DNA of 64,000 nt from Cordylochernes scorpioides (lineage: Eukaryota > Arthropoda > Arachnida > Pseudoscorpiones > Chernetidae), in NCBI GenBank assembly GCA_030710605.1, contig CP092886.1, positions 165,632,573 to 165,696,572 of the forward strand, read 5' to 3'. Under the pieces are notes generated by a model, which had not been told where the DNA came from, made no database searches, and worked only from the letters and a program-made list of their open reading frames with translations. A program made the translations under genes and the position numbers. Of this stretch, positions 10,544 to 19,987 are shown piece by piece. Each line of letters starts with the position of its first letter. Position 1 is the stretch's first letter.

Positions 10544-11242
10544 TACCCGGCTTCGCCCAGGTTTTTCTCGAGGGAATGTTTGTAGTCTAGTAATAAGAAA
10601 ATATACTACACCTAAAAACTATCAGAGAAAAGAGAAACCACGGAAGGTGAACAGAAAAATGCTCACAATGGATGTTATGTTTACGATATCAAGTTAAATA
10701 AAAACAAAGATAAAATTTGCATATGTTGGTCACTATAAATTTGTATATTTGTTAGGCGAAATTAGAAACATGATAAAACAATTGGGTATTTAAGAACAAA
10801 TGTAGAAATAAAAGTTGAAGTATAATAAACAATGTTAAAGATTAGTTTTAATTATTAATAAAGATTGTGTGTGAATATGTGAGAAAGATGTAATATCGTT
10901 GTTGTTTTCTTGGCCGACTGTTTTACATATGATGTTATCTTAAAATTGCTTGTTTTGAATATTTTTTAGATTGAGATTATTAGCTAGTATGTAAAAAAAT
11001 TAACTCTGTTGAAATTTAATTTTGTATTTATATATAAATAAAATTAACTCTGTTGATTTTTTTGTATTTAATCGATAACAGCGAAGTTACGAATGTTAAT
11101 GTTAGGAAATATATTTTGATGTTAAGCAAAACCTGCTCCATCTCGTTTTACATAAATGTTGAAAATTTGGTTGAAATTGATGCATTGTAACGAAAGTTTT
11201 TAGTGATGTCCACTTATGAAATTTCCATTTTATTAATATAGA
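10544..11242 (-). mobile_element. Non-autonomous Helitron-B, 699 bp
   Basis: The minus-strand 3' end is at 10544: a hairpin of CCGGGCGAAGCCGG type, then ATCCG and CTAG. The 5' end at 11242 starts TCTATATTAATAAAATGG. The body matches 24325-24797 over several blocks (CAAGATTGTGTGTGAATATG, GTTTTCTTGGCCGACTG, AACCTGCTCCATCTCG). No ORF of transposition type is present. Confidence 0.75.
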
Positions 11243-11429
11243 TTAAAAATATATATTCAAATTATTCTACTTAGCTCACGAACAGCGCCCTCTATCAAGG
11301 TTATAAATACGTTTAAAATCGATATCTTCTCAAAATTTTATTAATAATAGTTCGCTTAATAATTAGAAGACTTGATCTAAATCGAGATATTTATAGACGC
11401 TCGCTCGATTTGAAGATTTACACATGTGT

Positions 11430-11577
11430 ATATCGTAACTAATCTGACTGTAAAGTTTGGAGCGGGACGTTTCACAAGAGTGACATCCACGGCGCCAAAT
11501 TTATAATTGTAACGAATAGTGTTTGAATAAAACATTTAATCGGGTAAACCCGGGCGTTGCCCGGGTCATTCGTCTAG
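11430..11577 (+). mobile_element. Helitron-A 3' end, truncated
   Basis: It carries GTTTGGAGCGGGACGTTTC, the ACGGCGCCAA block, the GC hairpin and CTAG at 11574-11577. One change in the spacer (CATTCGT for CATTCGG). The 5' part is missing. Confidence 0.7.
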
Positions 11578-11930
11578 TATATATATAAAATTAAATGTCT
11601 GTCTGTCTGTATGTTTGTACTCTATAGATTCAAAAACCATACATCCAATCGCCGTGAAAATTGGGATATTATTAGGTATATCCCCGGGAAGGTTTTTGAA
11701 AAATAATTTCTTTGATATCTTGAATATCCTTAGAGTTATTTGCAGATTTGTAGATTTAACTCGCAAGCAGCGCCCCCATTGCGACGGAGATAGGCTTAGG
11801 TTTTGGAAGGAAGTCTGCTCCACGCCTGATGACCTTGGGTCTTTCAGGGCTAATATATTAATTAAAACTAATTCAAATATTAGTGCTTTATAATGGCTAT
11901 AAACTCTTGGCATTTCAATATTAATATATA
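11578..11930 (+). mobile_element. Helitron-B 5' part
   Basis: It starts with TATATATAAAATTAAATGTC and a CTGT repeat, then matches the 5' half of the complete copy 25284-26058 (AGTTATTTGCAGATTTGTAG and GCAGCGCCCCCATTGCGACG). The 3' hairpin end is absent. Confidence 0.6.
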
Positions 11931-12159
11931 TTTAAAGAAATTATTGTAACGTTTTTGTGTTAAATGTTAAAATGTTGTAATGTTAAAATATATTTTTACA
12001 TTGTTAATTTAATTTGTCATTGTTTTATAATAATAAAGATGGAAATAACATTGTTGTTGTTGTAGAAATATATTTATTTACGAAGCTGCTAACCAGAATG
12101 CATGATTTTTGAGCCAATTGTTGTTTTTTTTTTTAATTTCGTCTCAATTTACAGGTGTT

Positions 12160-13980
12160 ACATTCGAGCACAGCTCGCGAGTCCCCTTGTCCTGGCTATT
12201 TACACATGGCGAGTTGGTGGAGTAGAGGTGGTCCCCCTAGGCCTTGCAGTAGGGCAGCTGTTGGGCGATGAGCTCTTGACTAAGTGTCAGGGCCGGGTCA
12301 TCGGAATCGGGGATTGATATCTCCTTTATTTTGTAAAATATTTTGTATGGTTGGATTATTTGAATTTTGCATTTGAAGGTGTAATTTCTTAACAGAGAAG
12401 TTTAGTACATATCTTCTAGATCGGGTTGGTTCAAGTCCTCCTTCAGTATCTTGTTTGATAGGTTAAATGGAGCTCCTATACTTGTCCGAAGGCAGATTCT
12501 CATAAATACGTTTATCCTATTTTTGTCTGTGGTTGTAATATATTTGCATCAAACTGAAAGTGCGTATGTTACTATCGGGAGGATACAACTTCTGTATAGA
12601 GTAAACTTTTGTTTTGTAGTCAATTTGCTTCTATAATTGAACAAGCTTGATAATGTTATTTTTGCGATTTTTGCTTTCTTTTTGATATTTTTGACATGCA
12701 TGTTGAATTTCAACTTGGAGTCTAAGGTAACTCCAAGATATTTAACGCTGTCAGTCCAGTTAATGGGGCTCTGGTTTACCTTTAGGATGGATTGTGGCTT
12801 GCATTTTTTTTATTGTCTAGCGTTATTAGGCAGAATTATTGCCTGAGACTTTTGGGTTGATGTCTAATTTCCAATCATTGCACCATTTGGTTATACTGCT
12901 TATGTAATTTTGGAGTTGTGTAGTTATAATTCCTTTGATTTGGAGTTTGCTAAAATTGCTGAGTCATCTGCGAAAAGTTTTATTTGACATTTTGGATGTG
13001 GAGGGAAATCGTTGATGTAGATGTTGAAAAGGTAGGGTCCAAGGATAGAGCCGTGAGGGACTCCAATCTGGGTTGGTTTTGCCGTAGTTATATAATTCCC
13101 TTGCTTAATTGAAAAGGTCCTGTCCTGGAGATAGTTTTTCAAGAATTTGATAAAATCCCTTGGAAATTGATTTTTTGTTATCAAGCCATCATGCCATACT
13201 CTATCAAAGGTTTTGGTAAAGTCTAGAAAAACAGCACCTACTGCCTCCTTGTGGGACTTTCTTATTTGGATGTAGTCTATTACTGTGATTAGCTGGTGGG
13301 TTGTGGAGTGTCCTTTTCTGAATCCAAATTGTTGAGGAATGATAAAGTTAATAGAATCCATGTATGTATGCAATCTGCGAAGAACAATCCTCTCGTATAC
13401 CTTACCGATGGTAGAGAGAAGGCTGTTTGGTGTGAGATCTTCAGGTGATTTGACAGGTGATTTTTTTGGAATGGTTATGATAATGGCATGTTTCCATGTC
13501 TTCGGGAAGTAGCACAGGTGTAATGCAGCATTGAAGATCCCAGCGAGGAAGACTATCCATTTGATGGGGAGGTTTTTAGTCATTTGCGGCGTAATATTGT
13601 CGTGGCCTGGAGCTTTGTGATTACCTAGGTTTTTAATCACTTCCTTGACTTCATTTGGCGTTGTCATTGATAGTATATTCTCTTGGGGATGATGGCAACT
13701 GTTATCTGTTAGGTAAGACGCGGAACCTCATCCTCCGCCATGGAAAAGTGTTTGGAAAAATGCTCTGAAAGATCATTTCCAATTTCTTTGTCGGTCAGCA
13801 AGGTTTTTTTTCATTTGCATTTCAACTAGTGATTTTGTCCGTTTTTTTCCTAATGGGTTTTGTTTTTTTCCAGAAGTCTGTTGGGCTCGATTCAAGTTTG
13901 CTTAAAAACTATTCCAATTTTCGGATTTCTCTGCTTCAAGGGCTTGATTTACCTTTCCTTGAAGATTGAGGTAAGTAGCT
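12160..13980 (-). pseudogene. Jockey-Y copy I reverse transcriptase
   Basis: The longest open part (12924-13667, 247 residues) has the LINE polymerase blocks in order: H-K-A-P-G-H-D-N-I, F-P-K-T-W-K-H-A, Q-F-G-F-R-K-G-H-S-T, F-L-D-F-T-K-T-F-D-R-V-W with a catalytic Asp, G-V-P-H-G-S-I-L-G-P (Q changed to H compared with copy II), and L-F-A-D-D-S-A with the catalytic pair. The frame then shifts. It copies LINE RNA at a nicked target in functional relatives. Confidence 0.85.
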
Positions 13981-14450
13981 CTCTCTCTCTCTATATATAT
14001 ATAGTCTTGTTTACTCACTTTCGTTGTACCTGTCGAAGGGCTTGACAGCCCGAAAGCTTGTATCGAATACGTTTATTAAAAAAACATTTTTCTCTTCTTT
14101 TTTATCATCTAATATATATATATATATTAAAAATAAATAAGGTATCTCCTGACCACGAGCACATGTGCTTTTTAGAGGGCAGAGCGCCATCTAGTGGAGC
14201 AGAAATAAACTAAACGTTTATTTAGCTTACTCCGTGATATTTGGCCAACCCAATTTCTTGATAAATCAAGAAAAGCCATCCACGAATTGGCCAAATATCA
14301 CGGAGTAATCATGGTAAACGGTTTGCGGATTTCGACAAATTAGAAAGAGGGAATCATATATCGCCGCAACTCTTTTTTATTAACGCGATTAAGGAAGCTT
14401 TCGGGCAAGGCCTTCTTCAGAAAAAAAAAATTCGGCCTTATTAAGGCTTT
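13981..14450. repeat. Penelope-type repeat insertions inside Jockey-Y
   Basis: This interruption has three parts. One is 13981-14130, with CT and TA runs and a CCTGTCGAAGGGC to GCCCGAAAGCTTG block. The second, 14137-14330, is a dispersed repeat seen also at 26545, 32400 and 34010-34190 (CACATGTGCTTTTTAGA and GCGCCATCTAGTGGAG), here joined head to head as an inverted repeat around 14284. The third, 14390-14430, is a minus-strand CTGAAGAAGGCC to GCCCGAAAGCTTCC block. The blocks resemble hammerhead-bearing terminal repeats of Penelope-like elements. Confidence 0.55.
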
Positions 14451-14565
14451 GTTTTTTTGGGTTCTTTATTAATTTGGGAGATGAGACTATGGTGTTTTTC
14501 GAGTAGCTATTATTAATTTTCTCGTTTAAAATTCCAACTGCTGAATCAATGTCTACTTCAGTTTT

Positions 14566-15318
14566 CTAGGGGAGTCTGGGGGGCGTGGTGGAGATTAGAT
14601 CTTGTTGAAAATGAACCCAATTAGTTACTCGGCTGAGCTGGGTTGTGAATTCATTTTTTGGACAATTCAATTCAAAGATTACAGGGAGATGGTCAGATGA
14701 TAAATCGTCGATGGTTCTGGCCTTTGGAGTCCAGGGAATGTTTTTAAAAACAGCGAAGTCTAGGAAATTGGGATTGCCGAGTGGACTGTAATGCGTAGGT
14801 GACGAAGGTGCGACAATGTCGAGGCTTTCTCTTTCAGAGAAATTGTGCAGCACGATTCCACTGTTATTAGAAGTCCTTGATCCCCAAAGAGGGTGTTTGG
14901 AGTTCCAGTCTCCTGCAACGATTATTGCGTGGTTGCGTTTTATCAGTTGATTCAAATCTTCTTCCAATAATGGTGCATCAGGCTTCTTATAAATTGCTGA
15001 GATTTGCAAGAAGGTTTTTCCATCTGGTTTTATCAAAATTGAAGTATTTTCCAAGTTTGAAGTATGAATCAGCATATTTATATATTTAAAAAAGGATTTT
15101 ATAATGATGGCTGTTCCCCCACCCTTTCCTGTAATTCGGTCAGTTCTAATGGTTTGATGGTTCCTGAACTTTAGATCAATTGAGGGTTTAAGGTGAGTTT
15201 CACTGAGCAGAGCAATGTCAATTGAGTTATCTTCTAAAAAGTGCAATAATTCTTCTTTCTTTGATCTGATTCCGTTACAATTCCAAGCAAATATTTTAAA
15301 AGGTAATTTACAATTCAT
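14566..15318 (-). pseudogene. Jockey-Y copy I ORF2, endonuclease part
   Basis: This 250-residue open stretch starts Met-Asn-Cys-Lys-Leu at the ATG overlapping the ORF1 stop. It has the endonuclease blocks I-F-A-W-N-C-N-G-I near residue 10, L-L-S-E-T-H-L near 38, G-G-G-T-A-I-I near 66, I-I-V-A-G-D-W-N-S-K-H-P-L-W-G-S near 132, N-F-L-D-F-A-V near 180 and S-S-D-H-L-P-V near 205. All key acidic and His residues are visible. The domain is intact but the ORF continues into the foreign insert at 14450. Confidence 0.85.
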
Positions 15319-16512
15319 TGTAGGTATGTTTTGATTACTTGCATCAATTTTTCACACAGGTCTTTAGTTTCAGAACGAGAAGTTTTTCTTGTCACAACCT
15401 TAGCATTGCTTTGGTTTTGTTGTTCTACAATTTTCGGCAGTGTTTCAGATCTTTTTGAAATCGGAATTGGGTTGTTAGGTTTGTACTGACCAGGGTATCT
15501 TGGCTGTTGCTGATGTACTCTTGGAAACTTAGGGCATCCGCGGTAATTGGCTGTATGCGCTTCTTCGCAGTTTGCACACTTTGGGGGAAGTTGTCTTGAC
15601 TTTCTTGGACAGTCCTTCGAATGGTGCTCCTCGGCACACTTGACGCATTTTGATTTCAGGAAGCAGTTAAATTGACCGTGCCCGAAACCCTGGCAGTTGA
15701 AGCATTGAGTCACACGGTTTGTTGTTCTGAAAGATTATACTTCAATTTTCTGATAGAGAAGTTCAGTTATTCCGTAAATTTTCTTGTTATGTTCATTTTT
15801 CGGTAATTCTACCAGTACTAAATTCATTGGCCTTTTAGTTGATTGTCTATGAAGTCTCTTCACAGAGGTCTCAATAAAGCCCATTGTTGCAAGTTCTATT
15901 GCTATATCTTCAGTCTTGTAGGCTGTTGTCACGCCCTTTAATACCATTTTGAGCGGTTTTTCTTCTTGGAGTCTATAAGAGTAGCCGCCATTGTTTTTTT
16001 GAACATATTCCCTGATTTTTTTGAAGTCTGAAATATTTTTGGCCTTGATAATGTGCTTATTTCCTGAGATCGTGCATTGGAATTTATCGGTGCACAGGTC
16101 TTTCAGCTCTTGGCAGAGCAACTTCCAGTCTGTTACATTTTCTGCTTTTACAGGTGGTGTTATTGGTTTTTTGCATGTGTAACTGTTGTCCTAGAACCAT
16201 CTTCATCAATGTTTTCTTCGTTAACTTTAGGAGGGGTAGCTGCGGATGTTTTTTGAGGGACTTCAGTCACCTCGTTCATGGAGACATCGTTTTCATTATG
16301 CTGTGAGACAACTTCCATTCTTGGTGTCTTTTGGCTACGTGATGTTGAATCTGATGGGGGGATTCGCGAGTTCGTTTCTTTGTTGAAGGAGTTTCTTCTG
16401 CTTTGTACTCGATGCCACATCTTTCAAGAATTTTCAAAAGTATGTTGGTTCCGATTATACTGACCTTTTCGCCAGCTGGGCCGATCGTTGATTCGATTAC
16501 AAGAGGCTGCAT
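15315..16512 (-). pseudogene. Jockey-Y copy I ORF1, Gag-like with three CCHC knuckles
   Basis: The Gag-like protein starts at an ATG at 16512 just downstream of an A-run and reads through at least two frameshifts and one stop (near 15735). The C-terminal third (15315-15713) has three cysteine knuckles: C-F-N-C-Q-G-F-G-H-x4-C, C-V-K-C-A-E-E-H-H-x4-C and C-A-N-C-x4-H-x4-G-C. Before them (15735-16121) is the region known in Jockey Gag proteins as PRE_C2HC. It would bind LINE RNA. It stops in an ATGA overlap with ORF2. Confidence 0.8.
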
Positions 16513-16716
16513 CTTTTTTTTTTTTTTGAGAAATTTTATTACAGCTTGCCTTGTTGTTGTTTTTATTTATTTATTTCGTCTCAATTTACAGGTGTTACAT
16601 TCGAGCACAGCTCGCGAGTCACCTTGTCCTGGCTATTTACACATGGCGAGTTGGTGGAGTAGAAGTGGTCCCCCTAGGCCTTGCAGGAGGGCAGCTGTTG
16701 GGCGATGAGCTCTTGA

Positions 16717-18240
16717 CTAAGTGTCAGGGCCGGGTCGTCGGAATCGGGGATTGATATCTCCTTTATTTTGTAGAATATCTTGTATGGTTGGATTATTTGA
16801 ATTTTGCATTTGGAGATATAATTTCTTAACGGAAGTTTGGTACATATCTTCTAGATCGGGTTGGTTCAAGTCCTCTTTCAGTATCTTGTTTGATAGGTTG
16901 AATGGAGCTCCTATACTTGTCCGAAGGCAGATTCTCATAAATACGCTTATCCTATTTTTGTCTGTGGTTGTAATATATTTGCATCAAACTGAAAGTGCGT
17001 ATGTTACTATCGGGAGGATACAACTTCTGTATAGAGTAAACTTTTGTTTTGTAGTCAATTTTCTTCTATAGTTGAACAGGCTTGATAATGTTATTTTTGC
17101 GATTTTTGCTTTCTTTATGATATTTTTGACATGCATGTTGAATTTCAACTTGGAGTCTAAGGTAACTCCAAGATATTTAACGCTGTCAGTCCAGTTAATA
17201 GGGCTCTGGTTTACCTTTAGGATGGATTGTGGCTTGAATTTTTTATTGTCTAGTGGAGGAAAAATTATTGCCTGAGACTTTTTTGGGTTGATGTCTAATT
17301 TCCAATCGTTGCACCATTTAGTTATACTGTTTATGTAATTTTGGAGTTGTATAGTTATTATTCCTATTGATTTGGAGTTTGCTAAAATTGCTGCGTCATC
17401 TGCGAAAAGTTTTATTTGACATTTTGGATGTTGAGGGAAATCGTTGATGTAGATGTTGAATAGGTAGGGTCCAAGGATAGAGCCTTGAGGGACTCCAATC
17501 TGGGTTGGTTTTGCTGTGGTTATATAATTCCCTTGCTTAATTGAAAAGGTTCTGTCCTGGAGATAGTTTTTCAAGAATTTGATGAAATCCCTTGGAAATT
17601 GATTTTTTGTTATTTTTGCTATCAAGCCATCATGCCATACTCTATCAAAGGCTTTGGTAAGGTCTAGAAAAACAGCACCTACTGCCTCCTTGTGGGACTT
17701 TCTTATTTGGATGTAGTCTATTACTGTGATTAGCTGGTGGGTTGTGGAGTGTCCTTTTCTGAATCCAAATTGTTGAGGAATGATAAAGTTAATAGAATCC
17801 ATGTATGTCTGCAATCTGCGAAGAACAATCCTCTCGTATACCTTACCGATGGTAGAGAGAAGGCTGATTGGTCTGAGATCTTCAGGTGATTTGACAGGTG
17901 ATTTTTTTGGAATGGTTATGATAATGGCATGTTTCCATGTCTTCGGGAAGTAGCACAGGTGTAATGCAGCATTGAAGATCCCAGCGAGGAAAACTATCCA
18001 TTTGATGGGGAGGTTTTTAGTCATTTGCGGCGTAATATTGTCGTGGCCTGGAGCTTTGTGATTACCTAGGTTTTTAATCACTTCCTTGACTTCATTTGGC
18101 GTTGTCATTGATAGTATATTCTCTTGGGGATGATGGCAACTGTTATCTGTTAGGTAAGACGGAACCTCATCCTCCGCCTTGGAAAAGTGTTTGGAAAAAT
18201 GCTCTGAAAGATCATTTCCAATTTCTTTGTCGGTCAGCAA
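16717..18240 (-). pseudogene. Jockey-Y copy II reverse transcriptase, one stop from open
   Basis: The open stretch 16984-18240 (418 residues) has every polymerase block: H-K-A-P-G-H-D near residue 62, G-F-R-K-G-H-S-T near 162, V-F-L-D-L-T-K-A-F-D-R-V-W near 195, G-V-P-Q-G-S-I-L-G-P near 255 and L-F-A-D-D-A-A near 284, then Y-L-G-V-T-L-D-S-K-L in the thumb. It ends in a TGA after Y-A-L-S-V; the same frame continues past it for about 85 codons to Pro-Gly-Pro-Asp-Thr near 16720, so one substitution (Trp codon to stop) explains the break. The first ATG at 18240 is not the true start of ORF2. Confidence 0.85.
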
Positions 18241-18460
18241 GGTTTTTCCATTTGCATTTAAACTAGTGATTTTGTCAGTTTTTTTCCTAATGGGTTTTGT
18301 TTTTTTCCAGAAGTCTGTTGGGCTCGATTCAAGTTTGCTTAAAAAACTATTCCAATTTTCAGATTTCTCTGCTTCAAGGGCTTGATTTACCTTTCCTTGA
18401 AGATTGAGGTAAGTAGCTCTATGAGCTGGATCCCAGGTTGATTGCCATCTTTTCCTAGCT

Positions 18461-18818
18461 TTATTTTTCTCCCTTATTAAGGCTTTGGTTTTTGGGGTTC
18501 TTTATTAATTTGGAAGATGAGACTATGGTGTTTTTCGAGTAGCTATTATTAATTTTCTCGTTTAAAATTCCAACTGCTGAATCAATGTCTACTTCAGTTT
18601 TCAAGGGGAGTCTGGGGGGCGTTGTGGAGATTAGATCTTGTTGAAAATGAACCCAATTAGTTACTCGGCTGAGCTGGGTTGTGAAATAATCCTTTGGGCA
18701 ATTCAATTCAAAGATTACAGGGAGATGGTCAGATGATAAATCGTCGGTGGTTCTGGCCTTTGGGGTCCAGGGAATATTTTTAAGTACAGCGAAGTCTAGG
18801 AAATCGGGATTGCCGAGT
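18461..18818 (-). pseudogene. Jockey-Y copy II endonuclease remnant
   Basis: The last part of the endonuclease, with the S-S-D-H-L-P-V block, precedes a linker that ends in a stop after N-K-G-E-K at 18461 and is frameshifted relative to the polymerase. The N-terminal half is absent through truncation. Confidence 0.7.
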
Positions 18819-19640
18819 GTTGTTGTTGTTGTTTATTATCGTTTGTTAATATACAAAAAATTCATTGTATGTGATGATGATAAAAAAATGCTTTTTTAAA
18901 TAAATATACATAATTCATTGAGAAAAAAAAAAGAAATAATTAATTATAAAATTCACAAACGTGATAATATCTTATTTTAAATTTAATAAAGGTTTTTAAA
19001 AAAAATATGTTTCAGAAATATATTTAAACGCATATAACAATATTTATATTTATATACGTTTATAAATCTATATATAGATGGATTGAATGTTTTCTAGAAT
19101 GGTTTTAGCAAATTTTCGTTAGTCAAACCTTTACTCGGGTAAAAACCGGGCGAAGCCGGGTACATTCTCTGAATACAGTTATTTACAAATATTCGTTTGT
19201 GGCAAGATACTATTACTTCAACTTCAAATTACCGAGTGGACCAATTAATATTGATTTGATTCAACTTATCGAGTATTTTTAAAGAGACCGGGAAATTTTT
19301 TCAAAATATCGAGAGTATAGACAAGTGTGGAATTAGTAGGGATTGAATGTTTGCTAGAATCGTTTTAACAAATGTTCGTTAGGCAAACTTTTACTCGGGT
19401 AAAAACCGGTCGAAGCCGGGAACATATATAATATATATACATAAGTAACTTATATGCAATAGCCAATAACCATTATAAAACTAACTTAAATATTAGAATT
19501 CCGAACCTATAAGATAATTCATAAAATATAACAAACAATAGTAAAATATGTAAATACCTTAACCAAATAAAAAACATATCTTAAGTAAAAAATAATATGC
19601 AAAAACATCCTAGTGTATATATATATATATATGTATATAT
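18819..19640. other. AT-rich stretch with two decayed Helitron-B ends
   Basis: At 19120-19175 and 19365-19425 there are versions of the Helitron-B 3' end (CTCGGGTAAAAACCGG then CGAAGCCGGG), both lacking the final CTAG. The rest is AT-rich and holds nothing I recognise, including the TA run before the Gypsy-2 LTR. Confidence 0.5.
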
Positions 19641-19987
19641 TGTTGCATCATGATTAATGCGCCTATTTTAAAAAAAATTATAATATTATTTTTAATATAT
19701 TTAAAATTTAAATTATAAATTTATTTATTTTTATAAAACAGATTATTAATATAAAATATTATGTACTATAAAACATTTGTATTTTGATACACTAAATACC
19801 CTACATGCTTTAAACTTTGATGTGGTAAATAAAGAGAGATTCTAGGTGCTACCTAAATTTATAGTTGTCTTATTATTGACTGGTTTAACCTTGTAAGATG
19901 GTTGAGACACGTTCTGGAAAGATGCAAGACACGTCTGAGGAGAGACTCAAGACTGAAGAATCTGCCAAACCGCAGCCCAGTGCAACA
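19641..19987 (+). repeat. Gypsy-2 5' LTR
   Basis: The 347-bp LTR is bounded by the inverted hexamer TGTTGC and GCAACA. It contains a TATAAA near 19755 and an AATAAA at 19830-19835, fitting U3 promoter and polyadenylation signals. The Gag start codon at 19898 lies inside the LTR, so 90 bases of coding sequence are part of the repeat. Confidence 0.9.

Larger units (their letters stand above)
12125..16550 (-). mobile_element. Jockey-Y LINE, near full length copy I, interrupted
   Basis: Minus-strand non-LTR element with ORF1 (15315-16512), endonuclease (14566-15318) and reverse transcriptase (12160-13980), ending in a 3' UTR and a poly-A run seen as T-rich at about 12125. The stretch 13981-14450 is foreign; comparison with copy II at 16560-18818 shows the LINE sequence continues across it. 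ORF1 and ORF2 overlap by ATGA at 15318-15315. Stops and frameshifts are scattered through it. Confidence 0.8.
16560..18818 (-). mobile_element. Jockey-Y LINE copy II, 5' truncated
   Basis: The element starts within the endonuclease at 18818 and runs to the 3' end at about 16560 next to ATTTATTTATTT and a T-rich run. It lies head to tail behind copy I. 5' truncation is typical of LINE insertions. A TGTTG run at 18820 marks the junction. Confidence 0.85.

Noticed and set aside
12102..12846. Plus-strand frames over the Jockey-Y 3' end, repeated at 16551-17275
   Set aside because: They are antisense shadows of the LINE tail, conserved only because the DNA is repeated.
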